A DNA stretch of 60,908 nt, taken from Clostridiales bacterium. Its GTDB lineage: Bacteria > Bacillota > Clostridia > Lachnospirales > WQUN01. Positions 35,441-44,080 of the stretch are shown here, piece after piece. Position 1 is the first letter of the stretch. Every line of letters starts with the position of its first letter. The position numbers and the translations under genes were made by a program. The stretch is from contig JAISWZ010000224.1 of assembly GCA_031270945.1 (NCBI GenBank), positions 1-60,908 on the forward strand, given 5' to 3'. The notes under the pieces are model-generated. The model did not search any database. It was not told the origin of the DNA and saw nothing but the letters and a program-made list of their open reading frames with translations.

Positions 35441-36872
35441 ATCGCACCTCCGAATAGACAATGAGCCCGATTAAAGCCAAGACAACCGCGAAATAAATTG
35501 GGAACCACTTTTGCGTCGACTCTGCCCGGTAGCCGTTGTAAGCCTGGGAATACCCTTTTGAGTCCTGGGCCAGCTTGAAGTAGTAAACCGCTTGGCTGTA
35601 GTCCCTTTGCATCAGGCAGTTCCTTCCGATGCCGGAGTATCCCGCATAGAAGTTGGCGTTCAAGGCTACCGCTCTTTCATAGAGCTCAGTCGCCTTGGCC
35701 CACTCTCCCTTGCTGTAGCTCTCGGTAGCCTGAAGCGCCGCCAGCCCAAATTGGGTCGGCTTGTAAACATGAACAACGCCCAGGGCCTTGTCTCCAACAA
35801 GCAGATCATAGCCATTCCATGAAATGGCAGACGGCTCTCTCAAGTCGCCCTTCATGTTGCCAAGCTTTGAGAATATGGTTATTACCTGGCCGTCAAAGTC
35901 ATAGACAAACACCCTGCCGTAGGTCTTGTCAACCACCGCGTAAGCGCCAAACCCGCTTTCAGATATGGCAGTGAACGCGCTAGGGGTGTCCTTGAACTCA
36001 AAGAACCGGGTGAAGTCTCCTTGAAGAGGCAGATAGCCCTCTTCCCTGATTACGTTCTCCCCTTTTGCGTTAAACCGGAATATCATCTTTTCGCTTGAGA
36101 TGTCAAAGGTCGTGGCGTACACAAAGCCTTCGGAATCGATGTCAATGTCTGAGAACGAAGGCGCGAAGCTCTTCGCCATCTTTTGCTTTTGCTCATCCGA
36201 CGCCAGCGACTTCCAAAAATAGTCCAAGATGTTGACTTTCGGCTTGTTGACCCCATAAAACCTGGAGAACTCGCCATTTGGGTTAAGCTCTATGATGCCC
36301 TCGTATGAGCCTTGAACAACGAAATAGATCCTGCCTGCGCCGTCAACGGATATCTTCGAAGGCTTGAAGCTTGTTGCGCCGACAAAGTTGCTGGGTTCCG
36401 CAATTATCTTTTTCAGGCTGTAATCCTTAGAGTCAAGGACAATGATTCTCTCTCCAGCCGTGTCAGCGATATAGATCTCTTCCAGCTCCTCGCAGGCGTA
36501 AACGCCTTCAGGGCCTTTCAGCATTAGCTGCTCTCCGTTTTCCTGAATCACGATCTTGTTGTCAGAGCCCCGGATAAGCTTTATTGACGCCTCGAACTCG
36601 CAGGTTTCCCCGTTTAGGACATTTATTCTTGCCTGGGCGCTGTCGGCTATAAAGATCTTTCCAAAGCCCGCGCTTATCGCGTCTACCCTGGTCATCTTAA
36701 CCGGAAGCTGGGAGGCGCTTATGGACATGGCCAGCTGGAATCCAGGAACGCTTTCGTTTATCCCGTTGGCCCCGTATGAATAGTAGTATTGCTCAGTCTT
36801 GTCGCCAGCTAGAGCGGGCGTGGCAAAAAGCGCCAAGCCCAGAATGATGGCTGCAGCTGCCAAAGGCTTCAC
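35412..36872 (-). CDS. Secreted NHL/beta-propeller protein with TPR and C-terminal anchor
   Basis: A 486-residue protein: signal peptide (KPLAAAAIILGLALFATPAL), then a six-bladed NHL-type beta-propeller (about 45-385, with repeats such as IFIADSAQARINVLN and IYIADTAGERIIVLD), two TPR-like units (about 395-460, KGEWAKATELYERAVALNAN) and a C-terminal membrane helix (about 462-480) with a basic tail. It is probably displayed outside and anchored. GTG 36872 is chosen because AAGGGG lies 8 nt upstream and a signal peptide follows directly; it starts 5 nt after the permease stop. A scaffold or sensor role for the importer is inference. Confidence 0.83.
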   Translation of the reverse strand: MKPLAAAAIILGLALFATPALAGDKTEQYYYSYGANGINESVPGFQLAMSISASQLPVKMTRVDAISAGFGKIFIADSAQARINVLNGETCEFEASIKLIRGSDNKIVIQENGEQLMLKGPEGVYACEELEEIYIADTAGERIIVLDSKDYSLKKIIAEPSNFVGATSFKPSKISVDGAGRIYFVVQGSYEGIIELNPNGEFSRFYGVNKPKVNILDYFWKSLASDEQKQKMAKSFAPSFSDIDIDSEGFVYATTFDISSEKMIFRFNAKGENVIREEGYLPLQGDFTRFFEFKDTPSAFTAISESGFGAYAVVDKTYGRVFVYDFDGQVITIFSKLGNMKGDLREPSAISWNGYDLLVGDKALGVVHVYKPTQFGLAALQATESYSKGEWAKATELYERAVALNANFYAGYSGIGRNCLMQRDYSQAVYYFKLAQDSKGYSQAYNGYRAESTQKWFPIYFAVVLALIGLIVYSEVRYVRKSKTRF

Positions 36873-36877
36873 GCGCG

Positions 36878-37753
36878 TCACCCCTTGATTCCCGAATTCG
36901 CCATGGTCTCTATGACATTGCTTTGAGCGAAGATGAAAACCCCTACCGGCACAGCCAGCATTATCAAGGAAACAGCCGCCGCGACGCCTGTTCTTGCGAC
37001 TCCTGCCGAGACTATCTGGGTTAGCGCGTAGGAGACAGGCTTCAGCTTCTCGGTGTAAAGAAAAGTTCCGCCGGTGGTTCCCCAAAGAGACTGGAACGAC
37101 AGTATCACAAGCGTGATCCAAGCGGGCTTTGATATGGGCATGGCGATCCTCATGAAAACCGTCATGTCCCCTGCTCCGTCTATCTTTGCCGAATCTATGA
37201 GGGAGTCCGGGATCTGGGTCATGAAGTTTCGCATGAGGAAAACCCCAAGGGTTGATCCAGCGGCGGGAAGTATCACGGCCCAATAGGTGTCTATAAGCCT
37301 AAGCTTTGACATTATCAAGTAGTTTGGAATGGCTGTGACCGAAGAGCTGAACATCAAGGAATAGACTATCACGCCTGACATAACGGCGCTTCCCGGAAAC
37401 TTGAACTTGGCCAAGGGGAACGCGGCCATGGATCCAATGAACACGCTTCCGGCAGTGCCCAAGGCGGTGATAAGAACCGTGTTGAACACGTACCGGGAGA
37501 CTGGTATCCATGCGGTATTCATGACCAGGGACAGATCCCTGAAGTTGTTGAGGGTTGGGCGCATGACGAATAGCCTTGGCGGAAACAGGAATATCTCGTT
37601 CAAGGGCTTGAACGCCGAGCTGGCGATGTAGACTAGCGGCCAGACACTGAAGAGCCCAAAGGAACCTAGAACAAGGGCCAGGATCACGTCAAGCGACAAG
37701 CTTCTGTTTTTCCTGTGGAACTTGAGTTTTCTCCAAGCGCTTTGAAGAGACAT
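36878..37753 (-). CDS. Carbohydrate ABC transporter permease (MalG-type), second pair
   Basis: A 291-residue permease with six membrane segments; the EAA loop is IDSAKIDGAGDMTVFMRIAM. I chose ATG 37753 because GGGAGGT precedes it; a longer frame begins 60 nt earlier without a ribosome site. Together with the next gene it makes one of two complete permease pairs in this operon. Confidence 0.93.
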   Translation of the reverse strand: MSLQSAWRKLKFHRKNRSLSLDVILALVLGSFGLFSVWPLVYIASSAFKPLNEIFLFPPRLFVMRPTLNNFRDLSLVMNTAWIPVSRYVFNTVLITALGTAGSVFIGSMAAFPLAKFKFPGSAVMSGVIVYSLMFSSSVTAIPNYLIMSKLRLIDTYWAVILPAAGSTLGVFLMRNFMTQIPDSLIDSAKIDGAGDMTVFMRIAMPISKPAWITLVILSFQSLWGTTGGTFLYTEKLKPVSYALTQIVSAGVARTGVAAAVSLIMLAVPVGVFIFAQSNVIETMANSGIKG

Positions 37754-37808
37754 ATAAACCTCCCAAACCCCTTCGCGATAAAGCAAGCGGGAACGCGTCT
37801 CGCCTGTG

Positions 37809-37872
37809 TGCAAGATTCTTATTCGCCCACTTTCTTTATTCGGCTTGCAAAATTCTTTATTCGCCCACTTTC
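37809..37872. repeat. Short tandem duplication at a gene end
   Basis: TGCAAGATTCTTATTCGCCC at 37809 and TGCAAAATTCTTTATTCGCC at 37846 are near-identical 26-27 bp units 37 bp apart. The second contains the end of the MalF-type permease gene (codons for KVGE and stop); the first is an extra copy of that end. Confidence 0.7.
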
Positions 37873-38741
37873 CTAAGCGCCTTTTGGACTGCCAGGTTGG
37901 TTATGACCATCATGAAAAACAGCGTCACCGCTATCGCGGAAGCGTATCCCATTTCCATTCTTGTGACGCCGTAGTCCTGGAGATGGGTTAGTATTGTGTG
38001 CCCGGCGTACTCCACAGAAGGGAATCCGGCAAGCTCCGTGGAAATGGTCGAAACCGAGAAGGAGCTTGTGATCTGCATGACAGCGCCAAACAAAAGCTGG
38101 GGTTTCATTGACGGAAGAGTGATGTGCCAAAGCTCCTGCCAGCGGTTCTTCACGCCGTCTATGGCCCCGGACTCGTAAAGCGTCTTGTCGACAGTCTGAA
38201 GCCCCGCTATGAACGACAGGAAGCTGACTCCCAAGCTTAGCCAGAGCTGGACTAAAATCAATATGGGCATGACGTAAGCCTTGGTTTCAAACCAAAGAAT
38301 CGCTCCATTGGAGAGCCCCAAAGACGACAGCAAGGAGTTGGCGTAGCCTCTGGCGTCGGATGAGAAGATGAGCTTCCAGATCAAGTAGGCGTTTCCCGAG
38401 ATGGAGGGAGCGTAGAAGACCAGGGTCATGAAGGCCCTGATCTTTGGAGAGAAGCCGTTTATCAGCCAAGCGAAGACAAAGCACATAATGTAGCTGACAG
38501 GTCCCGTGACTACGGCAAAGAACAGCGTGTTCTTTATGGCTATCAGAAATATGCTGTCATTGGCGAAAAGGTTGACGTAGTTCCTGAAGCCGGTGAACTT
38601 GGGCATTTCCAGCATGTTGAAGGATGTCAGGCTTATGCCCGCGCTCAAAAGCACGGGAAGAACCGTGAAAGCCAGAAATATTATCCCGAAAGGCGCTATC
38701 ATCAAATATTTGGCCTTGTGGGCCCGCCATGCGGCTTTCAT
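37857..38741 (-). CDS. Carbohydrate ABC transporter permease (MalF-type), second pair
   Basis: A 294-residue permease with six membrane segments; the EAA loop is YESGAIDGVKNRWQELWHIT. It overlaps the upstream binding-protein gene by 4 nt (ATGA), typical of translational coupling. A 103-bp gap with a small duplication separates it from its partner permease. Confidence 0.93.
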   Translation of the reverse strand: MKAAWRAHKAKYLMIAPFGIIFLAFTVLPVLLSAGISLTSFNMLEMPKFTGFRNYVNLFANDSIFLIAIKNTLFFAVVTGPVSYIMCFVFAWLINGFSPKIRAFMTLVFYAPSISGNAYLIWKLIFSSDARGYANSLLSSLGLSNGAILWFETKAYVMPILILVQLWLSLGVSFLSFIAGLQTVDKTLYESGAIDGVKNRWQELWHITLPSMKPQLLFGAVMQITSSFSVSTISTELAGFPSVEYAGHTILTHLQDYGVTRMEMGYASAIAVTLFFMMVITNLAVQKALRKVGE

Positions 38742-41392
38742 TGCGGCACCCCCGACACTTCGAGCCCGAATTCGGCCCGCTTTTTGTCCAGCTCCTTGTC
38801 GATGTCAGCCAGGTTCAAATATAAGGCCTGGCGAGGGGACATGGCGCTTGTTCCAGTTACCACGGATCTAAACGCATAATCGATCATTCGGTAAGACATG
38901 TATCCTCCAGGGATCTCAGGTATCCCAACAGAGTTTTCGAACTGGGCCAGGATCGCCTTGGACGCGCTTTGGCTCCAAGGAAGGGAGGCAAGGACTTCCT
39001 TGCTTGCGGTAGGGTACCTGCCCGCGCCGCCAAGCACAGCCTCCATCTGCAACCCGTAATCTGTTTGCGTTTCAGTGGAAAGCCACCACTTGACAAATTC
39101 CCAAGCGGCCTCCTTGTCTTTGCAAGAGTCCATGATAGCCGTGTAGTTGCCTACAGCTACAACTGTATTGTCTATTGTTCCGTCTTCCTTGACATATCCG
39201 GGCAATGGCGCGAAAGACCAGAGCCCTCTTATCTCAGGCGCGAAAACCTCAAGGGTGTTGTAAAGGGTGTAGTCGTAAATGCCAAGAGGCATCTCCCCTG
39301 TTCTAAAGCGGTTTGCGAAATCGGCGTACACGGGAAGCTTGTAGGCCGTGTAGAACTTCGTAAAGTCAGCGAACGCGTTCATTGCTTCTTCCGAATACAG
39401 GCCAGTTGATATCCCGTAGTTCTCCCCGAACCCGTTGTACAGGTTTCCGCCTTTCTGGCATAGCATTGAGATAAATACCGTGAAGCCAGACGAGCTTCCG
39501 GACATGCCCATGGATGAGTAGCCAGTGGGCACGTAGGCCTCGTAGTTATTGATGTTTAGCTCCACTATCGCCTTCCTGAACTCATCCCAGGTCTTTGGCG
39601 GCTCTATCCCGATTTCAGAGAGAATGTCATCCCTCGCGTACATCATGGGAAACCAGGATCTTTCTGGCGCTCCGTAAACCTTGCCGGAATAAGTGACGGC
39701 ATCAATCGAAGACTGAAAGAAGCCCGAAAACACCTTCTCGTAATCCGCCTTGTCGGACAAAGGAACCAGCGCGTTTCTCATCGCGAAATTCAAAATGGTG
39801 GCCTGGGGCATGTCAAGCGAGACATCAGGGCCATTTCCAGCCAAAACAGCAGGAAGAACAACGTCTAACGGGATCAGCTGGATCTCCACAGGGATCTGGC
39901 TGTCCTGTGACATGCTCTTGAGTATCTGGGCTTGATCCCGGCCTGTCGGTATCCAAACTTTTAAAGCTTTCTTGGGATCGTCATCCCCAATCTTTGTCTC
40001 GTCAACAAAGAAGGTTGCCAGGAACCGGACTATAGAATTCCAGAGCTTGCGCAAAAATCCGCTTTCCTTTGGGCTGTAGGTTTCCCCAGGAGCGTAAAGC
40101 GTGAAGCTGTCTACATAAAGCGGCATTTCTGTCACAGCTATTATCCAGTCGCCAAGTGCTGAGATGTTGCCTTTGAAGAAGTCCAGCTCCTTGACAACAT
40201 CCTCCGGCTCAAGCGCCAGCCTGCCAGCCTGCTGTGCCATGGTGGCAACCAAGGCGGTTTTGTCGCTTTTCTCTCCAGTCATGGCAACCAAGGCGTCAAC
40301 CGTGCTGCCTAGAATTTCTGACTGCTCTTTCATTATGCTTGAAAAGTCCGGGATCTTCTTCGCTATCTCATAGTCGATGTACTGATCCGGGACAAGCCCT
40401 GTTAGCTGAGATGTCCTCCTGTACAGAGCGTTAAGCGCCGCCATGCTTTCCTCTACTGTCTGCAAAGGCAAGGCGAATTCTCCGATTGCGTTTTCAAGGG
40501 TGATCCGATTTGCGCCTTTCTCTAGATATATGTACTGTCCGCCCGCAGTCAGGTCGTACTGCCTGTAGCCGGTTGAAAACTCAAATCCGAAAGCTTCGGC
40601 TTGCTGGAACGGAACCTCGCCGTTGACAAGCAGCCTTCTAAACGAGGTAACCCCTCGGTTCATGTTCTGGGCGGCGCGAAAAGACAGCCCGTACATGCCG
40701 CTTTCAGGAACGTCTATCTCCCAGGATATGAACTCCCCCGCTTGCCTCCAGCTCGATCCGCCGATCACGTTAAGCCTGATCTCATAGGCGTGGTAAGGGA
40801 CAGTGTCAGGAGACGTGTAGTCAGTCTCATTTCGGATTGATTGCGAAGACTTCAAAACCGCCAAAGTTCCGCCTTCTGTCCGCTCGGCTTGGTATGTGAT
40901 TGGATCTCCAGCGTACCTCGAGCCTTTCTCGGAATAGTTAGCTGCCGCTTCAGGCTTTGCGATAGTTACGCTCTGGATCTGCGCTTCCCCTTTGGCTGCC
41001 GCAAAGGTCACTGTATGCAAGCCCTCATCCAGGCTAAACAGGTATGGCCCTTTAATGGAGTCGCCAAGGGTCACCGTTTTCCACTCAAAGACTTCAGTGG
41101 AGCGGCTTCTGGTTTCGTTCCCGTACCTGACCTCTATGGGCTTGCCTGACGTGTTGTCGTACAGCCTGCTGAAGACAGCCCTATGGCTCTCTCCGCCATC
41201 AATTTGAAAAACATATTCTATGGCTGAGTTGCCGCCTGGGACAGGCATGTATGAAACCAAAACATTATACTCGCCGCCATCAGAAGAAACTTGGAACGAT
41301 TCCTCCGCGCGGGCCGAAACACCAAGCGCCGCGGCAAAAAGAAAGGCGGCGATGATAAAGGCTAGCTTTTGAACCACGAAATTATTATTCAT
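38738..41392 (-). CDS. Large solute-binding protein with N-terminal beta domains
   Basis: An 884-residue secreted protein. Signal peptide (about 1-29), two N-terminal beta-sandwich regions of carbohydrate-binding-module type (about 30-150 and 165-310; SGMYGLSFRAAQNMNRGVTS), a helical linker (about 315-470), and a family-1 extracellular solute-binding domain from about 480 (LKVWIPTGRDQAQILKSMS) to the end. Ordinary sugar-binding proteins are about 420-450 residues, so this is a fusion roughly twice that size. No lipobox is visible, so it may be held by its hydrophobic N-terminus or released. The ribosome site is AAGGGG. Confidence 0.88.
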   Translation of the reverse strand: MNNNFVVQKLAFIIAAFLFAAALGVSARAEESFQVSSDGGEYNVLVSYMPVPGGNSAIEYVFQIDGGESHRAVFSRLYDNTSGKPIEVRYGNETRSRSTEVFEWKTVTLGDSIKGPYLFSLDEGLHTVTFAAAKGEAQIQSVTIAKPEAAANYSEKGSRYAGDPITYQAERTEGGTLAVLKSSQSIRNETDYTSPDTVPYHAYEIRLNVIGGSSWRQAGEFISWEIDVPESGMYGLSFRAAQNMNRGVTSFRRLLVNGEVPFQQAEAFGFEFSTGYRQYDLTAGGQYIYLEKGANRITLENAIGEFALPLQTVEESMAALNALYRRTSQLTGLVPDQYIDYEIAKKIPDFSSIMKEQSEILGSTVDALVAMTGEKSDKTALVATMAQQAGRLALEPEDVVKELDFFKGNISALGDWIIAVTEMPLYVDSFTLYAPGETYSPKESGFLRKLWNSIVRFLATFFVDETKIGDDDPKKALKVWIPTGRDQAQILKSMSQDSQIPVEIQLIPLDVVLPAVLAGNGPDVSLDMPQATILNFAMRNALVPLSDKADYEKVFSGFFQSSIDAVTYSGKVYGAPERSWFPMMYARDDILSEIGIEPPKTWDEFRKAIVELNINNYEAYVPTGYSSMGMSGSSSGFTVFISMLCQKGGNLYNGFGENYGISTGLYSEEAMNAFADFTKFYTAYKLPVYADFANRFRTGEMPLGIYDYTLYNTLEVFAPEIRGLWSFAPLPGYVKEDGTIDNTVVAVGNYTAIMDSCKDKEAAWEFVKWWLSTETQTDYGLQMEAVLGGAGRYPTASKEVLASLPWSQSASKAILAQFENSVGIPEIPGGYMSYRMIDYAFRSVVTGTSAMSPRQALYLNLADIDKELDKKRAEFGLEVSGVPQ

Positions 41393-41434
41393 TTTCGCCG
41401 CCCCTTCAAGATGCCCAATAACAGCGCGGCAGCG

Positions 41435-41473
41435 CCGCGACCCGGCAACGGCAAAGCCGTTGCCGGGTCGCGG
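41435..41473. terminator. Very strong stem-loop between binding-protein genes
   Basis: An 18-bp perfect stem, CCGCGACCCGGCAACGGC and its complement, closes an AAA loop. There is no clear T run on the minus strand, so it may stabilise the 3' end of the upstream lipoprotein mRNA and limit read-through. Confidence 0.75.
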
Positions 41474-41500
41474 TTATCGCGCCAAGATAAATGCGTTTTT

Positions 41501-41602
41501 TAGTGCATATCCCAAAATTCCGCAAGTGGCGCAACGAAAGTCAAAGCACTGCTTTAACGCGTGACTTTCGCAAGCCCTAAGATTAATTTTGGGATATGCT
41601 CT
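41501..41602. repeat. Palindromic repeat, tandem pair copy 1 (medium form)
   Basis: TAGTGCATATCCCAAAATTC to TTTTGGGATATGCT; interior CGAAAGTCAAAGCACTGC / CGCGTGACTTTCG. Period to the next copy is 102 bp. Confidence 0.9.
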
Positions 41603-41706
41603 TAGTGCATATCCCAAAATTCCGCAAGTGGCGCAGCGAAAGTCAAAGCACTGCTTTAACGCGTGACTTTCGCAAGCCCTAAGATTAATTTTGGGATATG
41701 CTCTTA
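41603..41706. repeat. Palindromic repeat, tandem pair copy 2 (medium form)
   Basis: Nearly identical to the preceding copy (one visible difference, GCGCAACG against GCGCAGCG). It ends in TCTTAA 2 nt before the stop of the lipoprotein gene. Confidence 0.9.
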
Positions 41707-41708
41707 AA

Positions 41709-43805
41709 TTATTTAACGACGACCGTTATCTCGATCTGGGCGGTGTTGCCCGCGAAATCCGTAACAGTTATAGCCACAGGATACTCGCCTGGGGTTGTGA
41801 CGTCAAGCTCGCTTAGATCAGCGGACAGGCTGTCCTTGATGTCAAGGCCGTCCTTGTCTATAGCTGTGTCAATGTAATTGGCCTTCCAGTCAATGTCGGC
41901 TGCCGCTGTGTCAACAGCTATCTCCGGAAGCTCAGCTTTCGCGGCTACTGTAGGAGGTGTGCTGTTTGCTCCGTCATAGACGAAAACGGCGAAGTCAGAT
42001 TTCTTCTCATTGCCTGAAGAGTCTTTTACGGAAACATGAAGGCCGTTTCCGCCCTCCTGCTTGCCGATTGTTCCAAAGTCGATTGAGGCGTAGTCAATGT
42101 TTGAAGCGGAAATGGCCAAGGCGCCGTCGATGTTGTCTGTCGCCGACAGGAACTGCGTGAAGTCAAAGGACTTTGGATCCGTGCCCTGCGGCACAGCTAT
42201 TGTTCCAGTTGAGCTGATGCCAGGCTGGATGTTGTCTGTCACCTTTCCGGAGGCTATGGCGGATTCGGTTCCGCTCAAAAGCTCTTCAATGGTTGAAAGC
42301 TTCTGCGCCACGTTAACCGCGTACTTGGGAGATCCGTCAAGGCCGTAGATGGATTGGCCGATCAGGTTTTCCCTAGCCGCGTCAGCGATTCCAAGGATGT
42401 CGGAATACTCGTTCGCGGACGCTGGGGAATAGGTTGAATATATCTCCAGAATGTCAGCGCCTATCTTTTCATGGAATATGTCGTAGCCGTCAGCAAACGC
42501 GTTGTCTTCCGCAGTGGTTTCAAGGAAGTCAAGAGCCTTGTCGCTATTGGCCTTCTGGCGGTAAATGGTTCCGTAGTAAAGCTTGAAGGCTTCAAGGGCA
42601 AGCCTGGTCTGCTCTTCTGAAACGCCCTTGAGAGCGCAGAATGTGTTTCCTGAACGGGAAACCTGCTCATAGAGCGGGCTGTCCGCTGGAAGGCTGTCTG
42701 GGCGAGGGAATGGAACCAGGCCCATTGACTCGCCTCTTGCGGTTAGGGCGCTGGAAGCTGAGTTTACAAGCCAAGGCGTCATGTCAGTAAAAACAGTCTC
42801 GCCGTTTCCAAAGTCTCCGGCATTCCAAGTCCAGCCAGGAACTACGCTGTCATCGCCATAGCGGACAGAGACCAAAAGATCAGAAGACATAAGGTCATCC
42901 AGGTACTCAATAGCGCTTATGGCTTCAGGCGAATTCATGGTGAGCCCGTCTTTTCCGTAGAGAGCTGTTCCTGCTGAATGGAAAAGCGCGTCAGAGGTGT
43001 AGCGGTAATCGGTCTGATAAGGCTTTATTGTCTGCTCTGGGCGGACAGGCGCCGGCTTGCCGCTGTAATAGGCGTTGATCTTTGTCAGGTAATCCTTGAA
43101 CACGCTCCATGTCCACTCGCCTCTCTTGTAGAGGGTTGTGGGATACACAGTCTCGCCGTTTTCCTTGAGAGCGTCAACCGCTTCGATGTAGCTGATGTTG
43201 AATACGAGCGGCCAGGTGTGGATCTGGGCCAGCTCATATGAAAGGAAGTAGTTTTTCCCGAATACTGGCGCCATGAACATCCATTCAGTGTCAGGATCGC
43301 CTTCGAAGATGTCCTTGTAAGGGGTCAGGTCTTGCATGACGTTTTGGCCCAGGATTGTTCCCTGTGATCCGCCCCAAAGCAAGGCGATGTCGCAGACTGG
43401 ATCATTGGCCAAGACTGATCTCAAAATGTCTTCTCTTGTGTCGCTGGAAAACATGGCCCATTGAATGTCGATGTTCAGCTCGTCAAGAACCTTTTTCTCA
43501 GCGATTTCCGCAATTCTCAGGTTTTCTGGCGACATGCCGGATTCCCCTGTCACCTCGTCCCTGTAGCTGGGATCATCGCCAGCGACCCAGTGCGTTCCAA
43601 AGGTTACAACCTTTGGCGGCTCTGCTGGCGCCGTTTGATCCGCAGGAGCTGCTGTTGGATCTGCCGCTGGGGCGGCTGATTCCGCAGGCGCTGTCGTGGG
43701 CGCAGTTGTTGATGACGCGGGCGGGTTTGTCTTGTTCGCGCCGCAAGCGGCCGCAGACAAAGCCAGCAATAGCGCCATGGCTGCCGCCAAGCACTTCTTG
43801 AGCAT
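41709..43805 (-). CDS. Lipoprotein extracellular solute-binding protein
   Basis: A 698-residue lipoprotein: signal peptide with lipobox LSAAAC (Cys about 21), an Ala/Thr/Pro-rich linker (to about 65), a family-1 solute-binding domain (about 66-480), then an about 200-residue extension of two Ig-like beta domains ending in TPGEYPVAITVTDFAGNTAQ. It is the first gene of the operon that continues into the fused binding protein, permeases, NHL, YIP1 and DUF5696 genes, and would deliver oligosaccharide to one of the permease pairs. The ribosome site AAGGAGG is strong. Confidence 0.9.
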   Translation of the reverse strand: MLKKCLAAAMALLLALSAAACGANKTNPPASSTTAPTTAPAESAAPAADPTAAPADQTAPAEPPKVVTFGTHWVAGDDPSYRDEVTGESGMSPENLRIAEIAEKKVLDELNIDIQWAMFSSDTREDILRSVLANDPVCDIALLWGGSQGTILGQNVMQDLTPYKDIFEGDPDTEWMFMAPVFGKNYFLSYELAQIHTWPLVFNISYIEAVDALKENGETVYPTTLYKRGEWTWSVFKDYLTKINAYYSGKPAPVRPEQTIKPYQTDYRYTSDALFHSAGTALYGKDGLTMNSPEAISAIEYLDDLMSSDLLVSVRYGDDSVVPGWTWNAGDFGNGETVFTDMTPWLVNSASSALTARGESMGLVPFPRPDSLPADSPLYEQVSRSGNTFCALKGVSEEQTRLALEAFKLYYGTIYRQKANSDKALDFLETTAEDNAFADGYDIFHEKIGADILEIYSTYSPASANEYSDILGIADAARENLIGQSIYGLDGSPKYAVNVAQKLSTIEELLSGTESAIASGKVTDNIQPGISSTGTIAVPQGTDPKSFDFTQFLSATDNIDGALAISASNIDYASIDFGTIGKQEGGNGLHVSVKDSSGNEKKSDFAVFVYDGANSTPPTVAAKAELPEIAVDTAAADIDWKANYIDTAIDKDGLDIKDSLSADLSELDVTTPGEYPVAITVTDFAGNTAQIEITVVVK

Positions 43806-43854
43806 AAAAATGCCTCCTTAAAATTTTTATTTAACTTTCGCCAAGCGCGCGCTT

Positions 43855-43952
43855 TGGGGATATGCTTTTATAATTCCCAAAATTCCGTTAAAGCGCCGCT
43901 GTGTTTGCCCAATGTTCAAGGGCAAACGCAAAAGTTCTAGCGGACGCTTCTC
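43855..43952. repeat. Diverged palindromic repeat
   Basis: Left end GGGGATATGCTTTTATAATT is scrambled; the interior GTTTGCCC / GGGCAAAC hairpin and AAAAGTTCTAGCGGACGCTT are family-like. It runs directly into the next copy. Confidence 0.5.
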
Positions 43953-44057
43953 TTAGAGCATATCCCAAAATTTCACCAGTGGCGCAGCGAAAGTCACCGC
44001 GATGCTTCTACGCGTGACTTTCGCAAGCCATAAAATTAATTTTGGGATATGCTCTTA
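43953..44057. repeat. Palindromic repeat (medium form)
   Basis: TTAGAGCATATCCCAAAATT to TAATTTTGGGATATGCTCTTA; interior CGAAAGTCACCGCG / CGCGTGACTTTCG. About 105 bp, close to the GH30 gene end. Confidence 0.9.
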
Positions 44058-44080
44058 TATAAAATAATGCTTCTGGCTCA

